The position numbers were made by a program, and so were the translations under genes. DNA of 64,000 nt from Apostichopus japonicus (taxonomy: Eukaryota > Echinodermata > Holothuroidea > Aspidochirotida > Stichopodidae), in assembly GCF_037975245.1 (NCBI RefSeq), contig NC_092561.1, forward strand, positions 4,638,001 through 4,702,000, given 5' to 3'. Shown here one piece after another: positions 62,301-64,000 of this stretch. The notes below the pieces were generated by a model that did not search any database, was not told the DNA's origin, and was given only the letters and a program-made list of their open reading frames with translations. The first letter of the stretch is position 1. Each line of letters begins with the position of its first letter.

Positions 62301-63514
62301 CCTTTGGTCCAAATTCTTAAACTTTTTTATTACAACCTTCGAAGTAATTTTCCTCACTGGGACATTTAGTCATCTTGTGTGTTCCTTAAAAATTGTTTGA
62401 GAACAATTGGAGAGTTAAGACCTCCAGGGAAGTACTTTTTGAAAACTTCAAGCCATTTATAGCGTGCTATTATTTGGGGCCTATACTGACTACCTTTAAA
62501 GCAACTTCCATACACTGGTAGAGATACTTCAAATTATTTTCTAAAGAAGACATACTTGAGCTCTGAATTATCTTCACTATTTTTACAGAATCATAACAAT
62601 ACTATGATTAAGATTATACAACATAGTTGAAGACACCAATTACAGTAAGATAAACTTACAATGCTTATTAGAAAAATGCCTGTGTGCTCATTGCGGAGGT
62701 AATAGTTACTGTGTTTACACTAAAACACACTGCATGGCTTAAATGTTACAACAAAAGGCCATATGCCAAGTCTTAATATTTGAAAACTCCATGATATATG
62801 TCAACAAAGGACATATTCCAGAGTTAGAAACAATATATATTTTTTTAATCCTGATTAAATTTCAATAATGACATCCTATATCAGTCTGACTGGTTGCATC
62901 ATGTATAAAAGTCCACAGAGTGTAAAAAGTTAAACTAAAAGCTTGAACACCTCAACCTCTAGTGAAATCACTGAAGTCAAGAATGATGTGTTGATAACAT
63001 CTACCTGAAAACTGTTTCAAATTGATGTCCTACTACACTAAGTTCTACTTTGTGTTTATACTCTCATATCTGGCAGATAAGAAGGGAAGAAATTCACATA
63101 ATCTAACATCCCAATTACAATCATCTACACTGAAAAAATAAGCTAGTCAATATTGCCACGGACTAACGTTAAATTAGTCTGTAACTATAGTTACATGTAA
63201 TCATACACTTACCGAGCTTCCGTCTGGGAGATATATCAGCGTAACTGAGTCATCTTCATAAGACCTCGCCATGGCAACATCATCGACCACTAAAACCCGA
63301 TCTGCCCGCAGTCTGTACCTGGTCCCTGATAAGTCTAATTCGATAATTGAAGTTGAAGTAGCTGACAAGAATCCAGTTAGAAGGAATGGATCTATTCCTT
63401 CTTCACGATTGGTGAGAAGTTTGTACTGACAATCGGCATCATCATGAGGTGAGAAGCTGACATCATCAAAAGTACGAATGTGATGGTGTGTCCAAAGGAA
63501 ACATTCACAATCAG
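50381..63514 (-). CDS. VWD-C8-TIL-EGF-fibrinogen C-terminal domain protein (5' end outside or not found)
   Basis: Eight minus-strand exons with compatible phases: 63213-63514, 61972-62127, 61398-61527, 59791-59964, 58113-58270, 56121-56435, 53414-53681 and 50381-50628. Domain order: von Willebrand D ([20 protein letters not shown], later [15 protein letters not shown]); C8 with paired Cys ([27 protein letters not shown]); TIL ([18 protein letters not shown]); one EGF ([18 protein letters not shown]); then a fibrinogen C-terminal domain from DCYELLLTG, through [20 protein letters not shown], to TLDRDNDGN (calcium-site-like), [17 protein letters not shown] and a stop 37 codons later. VWD-C8-TIL modules build mucin- and zonadhesin-like extracellular proteins. 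Fibrinogen domains often bind acetylated sugars or act as lectins. Inference: a secreted recognition or matrix protein. The first listed exon starts in phase 1, so more exons and the signal peptide lie upstream (above 63514). Gene name unknown. Confidence 0.9.
51160..51632 (+). mobile_element. 3' end of a non-LTR retrotransposon (CR1/L2-type), decayed
   Basis: Encodes the end of a reverse transcriptase [49 protein letters not shown] and [11 protein letters not shown], with frameshifts between them. A stop and a short 3' tail with TTTAGCGCTATATAAAT follow. 5'-truncated and inactive. It lies in the last intron of the VWD/fibrinogen gene, antisense to it. Confidence 0.85.
51746..52751. mobile_element. 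hAT-like element, CAGGGACGTAGCTA ends
   Basis: Left CAGGGACGTAGCTA; right TATAGCGACGCCCTG (inverted, imperfect). Flanks AGCAGGAT (51738-51745) and AGCATGAT (52752-52759) match at 7 of 8. About 1 kb, AT-rich interior with G/C runs near both ends, no transposase. Confidence 0.65.
52886..53364. mobile_element. TIR element with TTAAAGG ends (copy 2, internally duplicated)
   Basis: Ends TTAAAGGGAGTGAAGACTCG and, inverted, TTAAAGGCATTGAAGACTCG. The first about 115 bp recurs starting at about 53068, with a 36-bp near-palindrome at the junction (53003-53038). It ends 49 bp before the fibrinogen-domain exon 53414-53681. Confidence 0.72.
53003..53038. repeat. 36-bp near-perfect palindrome
   Basis: AGCTTGCTATGGTCGATA followed by its reverse complement with one mismatched pair. 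It sits between the duplicated halves of the 52886-53364 element. Confidence 0.85.
54190..55995. repeat. 78-bp minisatellite, about 23 copies (VWD/fibrinogen gene intron)
   Basis: Unit of about 78 bp with GATGGATGGTGAACGCTATA, CTGATAATAATACATCTAGT and CAAGCAGGGCAATGTGTAAT. 78 is 26 codons, so ORFs of up to 142 codons run through it on the plus strand and shorter ones on the minus. It lies wholly within the intron between exons 56121-56435 and 53414-53681. Confidence 0.93.
56698..56770 (+). mobile_element. Degraded tRNA-like sequence (SINE head or tRNA pseudogene)
   Basis: GGCTGGATAGCTCGGCCGAT matches a tRNA D-arm/box A. An anticodon-like stem CTGG/CCAG follows. The box B position reads GGTCCAATTCT, which departs from the consensus GGTTCGANTCC. 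Not a functional tRNA. Confidence 0.55.
57052..57420. mobile_element. Probable hAT-type element, CAGTGGCGGAGTG end
   Basis: Starts CAGTGGCGGAGTGTCCGTAC, followed by GGGGGCAGATGCCCCC and transposon-like GC-rich DNA. The right boundary was not found, so the end coordinate is approximate. Confidence 0.4.
57925..58125 (-). repeat. 27-bp minisatellite made of an exon end plus its 5' splice site
   Basis: Seven intronic copies of CTATGGAATATTAGAG followed by GTAAGTAA-type sequence (minus strand). They repeat the final 16 bases and donor of exon 58113-58270. Six of the seven retain GTAAGT, GTAAAT or GTAAGG; the most distal reads TTATG. Confidence 0.93.
58887..59115 (+). mobile_element. tRNA-derived SINE (family 2)
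   Basis: Head GAGTGGTAGCTCAATGATTA then CTGGGTTCGAGTCAC (box A and box B). The body differs from family 1: GAGACTGACTTCGGTCAGC, AGGCCAATGAGGCTTCTTCG. It lies in an intron of the VWD/fibrinogen gene, antisense to it. Confidence 0.75.
59230..59665. repeat. Minisatellite, about 27-bp unit
   Basis: About 16 copies of TATCAAGCCCTACAGTATGC plus TTACAAA, ending about 125 bp from the C8 exon 59791-59964. Confidence 0.92.
60060..60410. repeat. Minisatellite with CTTGTCCATGTAACACTGTT units
   Basis: Irregular units of about 45-60 bp combining TTGTCCATGTAA with ACTGTTACCATGTAACAGT. The latter is an inverted repeat (ACTGTTAC / GTAACAGT), so hairpins are possible. Confidence 0.88.
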
Positions 63515-64000
63515 CTAGAAAAAACCCACAATAATGACAATTAAAACATCACTACATTATGGAAAACAGATTGATTCTCTGGCTAGTTTATATTGACTTC
63601 ATATGCTAAAAAGTATTTTCCAAATCAATAAGAGAGTAAAATTTTACTCATCACCATGTTTGTAATTTTGGAAAAAACACCCACTGAGACCAGAACCAAA
63701 ATTTGAAAATAAGTCATGCAGTTACCTGCCAGAATGCACAAATAATGCAAGATCCAAATTGAGCTAATTGTTAAAGTGCATAGAATGACACTAGTGAAAT
63801 GAAAACTCTATGCCATTGAATGGCATGTAAGTGAAACTTATTTTATACATTGCTTTTTCACAGAAGTGAATGTGTTAAAGATACTTGCCATGCCACAAAA
63901 TCCAGTGAACCAAAGTATCATACATGTGAAAGATTAAGAACATACTATAAATTGCAATCATTATGTAAGTATAATAGCTATGTCGATGGTCACACAAGTA

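Overview
The window looks like nuclear DNA of a marine invertebrate deuterostome, most likely an echinoderm (sea cucumber or relative; low confidence below that level). It is AT-rich. Genes are split into short exons with GT-AG introns. Tandem repeats, tRNA-derived SINEs and hAT-like transposons are abundant. Exon joins below were worked out by hand from splice sites, reading phase and family similarity. No transcript evidence was available.

Four protein genes are supported. (1) 48-5261, minus: the extracellular half of a Cys-loop receptor of the nicotinic acetylcholine receptor family, in five exons; its membrane half lies beyond base 1. (2) 8253-20294, minus: tyrosine hydroxylase, with 13 phase-compatible exons covering all but the first coding exon. 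(3) 36945-47830, plus: a complete exostosin-2 orthologue (heparan sulfate polymerase subunit) in nine coding exons, 711 residues. (4) 50381-63514, minus: the 3' eight exons of a secreted or extracellular protein with the order VWD-C8-TIL-EGF-fibrinogen C-terminal domain. It converges on EXT2 and continues beyond the right part of the window. The genes do not form one pathway: two are neuronal (receptor, catecholamine synthesis), one is Golgi glycosylation and one is an extracellular or possible recognition protein.

Between TH and EXT2 (20.3-36.8 kb) there is no convincing host gene. This stretch holds a retroposed sequence with a U2 snRNA head, two repeat families in inverted copies, an AAAAG microsatellite of about 600 bp, a self-complementary satellite, a Mutator-like element carrying a FAR1/ZSWIM-like fragment, and hAT elements with 8-bp target duplications.

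The most interesting points: a hAT element in TH whose target duplication overlaps the exon 12 splice donor; a second hAT 17 bp from the next donor; a minisatellite in gene 4 built from an exon end plus its 5' splice site, giving six spare donors; the U2-headed retroposon; the VWD-to-fibrinogen architecture; and a hAT insertion proved by an empty paralogous site inside the window. Almost every large intron carries its own private minisatellite.
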